Shown piece after piece: positions 63,385 through 64,000 of a stretch of 64,000 nt of DNA. A model generated the notes under the pieces. That model saw only the letters and a list, made by a program, of their open reading frames with translations. It did not search any database and was not told the DNA's origin. The first letter of the stretch is position 1. Each line of letters begins with the position of its first letter. The DNA comes from Caballeronia sp. SBC1 (GTDB lineage: Bacteria; Pseudomonadota; Gammaproteobacteria; Burkholderiales; Burkholderiaceae). A program made the position numbers and the translations under genes. Where the stretch lies: assembly GCF_011493005.1 (NCBI RefSeq), contig NZ_CP049156.1, forward strand, positions 1,922,001-1,986,000. Reading direction: 5' to 3'.

Positions 63385-64000
63385 GCGGCGAAGCCAACGA
63401 CACCGTCTTGAATGCCTGGACGCCCGATGCACGCATCGCGCTTTACTACGCACCGCCGGCGTCTTCCACATGGTGGCGCGCGGGCTGCGAATGGCTTGGC
63501 CGCGATGCCGAGACCGGACGCTTGATCGAAACACCCGGGGAACCAGCAATTGCCGCGCTCGGACAGACCGTTGCGGCGCTCACCGGATCGCCGCGCCGGT
63601 ATGGCTGGCACGGAACGCTCGTCGCCCCTTTTCATATTGCAGAAGGGGTTACGCCGCAGCAGGTTTTGTCAGAGGCTCGCGAATGGGCGGGGCGCATCGC
63701 TCCCTTCGATGCCCCCCTGTCCGCCGTCGAGATGGGCCGCTTCGTCGCGTTGCGAGCCGCGCGTCCGGATGACGACGCATCCATCCGCCAGCTTGCTGCC
63801 AGCGCGTTGTGCGCGATCAACTCGCTGCGCGCGCGTCCCTCGGCAGAAGATACCGAACGACGCCTGGCGTCGGGCCTGAGCGCGCGGCAGCAAAAGCTGT
63901 TGCATGAATGGGGCTACCCGTACGTGCTCGATGAATTCCGCTTCCACATGACGCTCTCCGACGCACTTGATTCGGCTTCGGTGCGTGCAGCAATTGTCTC
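63381..64000 (+). CDS. DUF1045 protein, phosphonate-linked 2H phosphoesterase-like (3' end outside window)
   Basis: The frame opens at ATG 63381, overlapping the phnF stop, and runs off the right edge after about 206 residues. His-x-Thr motifs at HGTL (His 77) and HMTL (His 189) are the two active-site motifs of 2H phosphoesterases. DUF1045 proteins are found in many phn loci and may process cyclic phosphate intermediates; the exact reaction is not shown here. Confidence 0.88.
   Translation, partial: MSGEANDTVLNAWTPDARIALYYAPPASSTWWRAGCEWLGRDAETGRLIETPGEPAIAALGQTVAALTGSPRRYGWHGTLVAPFHIAEGVTPQQVLSEAREWAGRIAPFDAPLSAVEMGRFVALRAARPDDDASIRQLAASALCAINSLRARPSAEDTERRLASGLSARQQKLLHEWGYPYVLDEFRFHMTLSDALDSASVRAAIV

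Noticed and set aside
1..64000. CRISPR arrays, tRNA and rRNA genes, prophage
   Set aside because: Looked for by eye; no regularly spaced identical repeats with unique spacers, no cloverleaf with CCA end, no phage structural genes seen. A software scan would be needed to exclude tRNAs fully.

Overview
The window reads as chromosomal DNA from a high-GC Burkholderiaceae bacterium, most likely of the Paraburkholderia/Caballeronia group. The signs are GC-rich codon use throughout, a DUF3331 protein (a family I know mainly from Burkholderia and relatives), a Burkholderia-type OmpC-like porin, a chemoreceptor ending in a WQTF-type CheR tail, and a C-P lyase operon ordered phnGHIJKLM beside phnF and a DUF1045 gene. 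Genus is inference; no rRNA or tRNA gene was seen.

Layout. 1-8.7 kb: end of an ankyrin-repeat gene, a small secreted Rap1a/Tai-like protein, an MscS-type channel, trehalose-6-phosphate synthase (otsA), a family 4 glycosyltransferase, a SYLF lipoprotein, a small membrane protein, a PsiF-repeat protein and a short conserved hypothetical. 9.1-13.6 kb: a sugar ABC locus (binding protein, ATPase, LacI regulator) that looks decayed. The ATPase is frameshifted by a 4-bp CCAG slippage and no permease or kinase lies with it. 14-17 kb: a chemoreceptor and a 2-keto-4-pentenoate hydratase-like gene. 17.8-22.9 kb: the prkA-yeaH-spoVR stress operon. 23-31 kb: a PerM/AI-2E permease, a TPR glycosyltransferase-like protein, a TetR-controlled SDR plus NAD-binding pair, an aldo/keto reductase, and a DHA2 exporter divergent from a LysR gene. 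32-42.4 kb: a tannase-family esterase, DUF3331, a TetR gene, a complete 1.59-kb ISNCY/IS1202-like element, a TPR plus ATP-grasp fusion, and a small cobalamin island (riboswitch, btuB-like receptor, cobF). 42.6-48.6 kb: a polyamine-type ABC transporter with its GntR regulator and a porin. 49-56.3 kb: a YcaQ-type protein, an XRE-cupin regulator divergent from an MHS transporter-amidase-FAD oxidoreductase operon, and a MaoC-like hydratase. 56.5-64 kb: the C-P lyase operon phnGHIJKLM, divergent phnF and a truncated DUF1045 gene.

How the genes work together. Several transporter and enzyme groups sit beside a regulator, and candidate operators can be seen: a 9-bp inverted repeat between the XRE-cupin and MHS genes, paired TGAnT...ACTCA sites for the TetR/SDR genes, a shared 14-mer before the GntR and porin genes, and a GTCTAGAC palindrome between phnG and phnF.

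The most unusual signal is not a gene. Several intergenic stretches consist of degenerate direct repeats with a period of exactly 11 bp (395-438, 1185-1217, 10280-10334, 12199-12242, 17109-17163, 17300-17343, 17393-17447, 19703-19735), three of them in the long gap before prkA. I know of no named family with this description.
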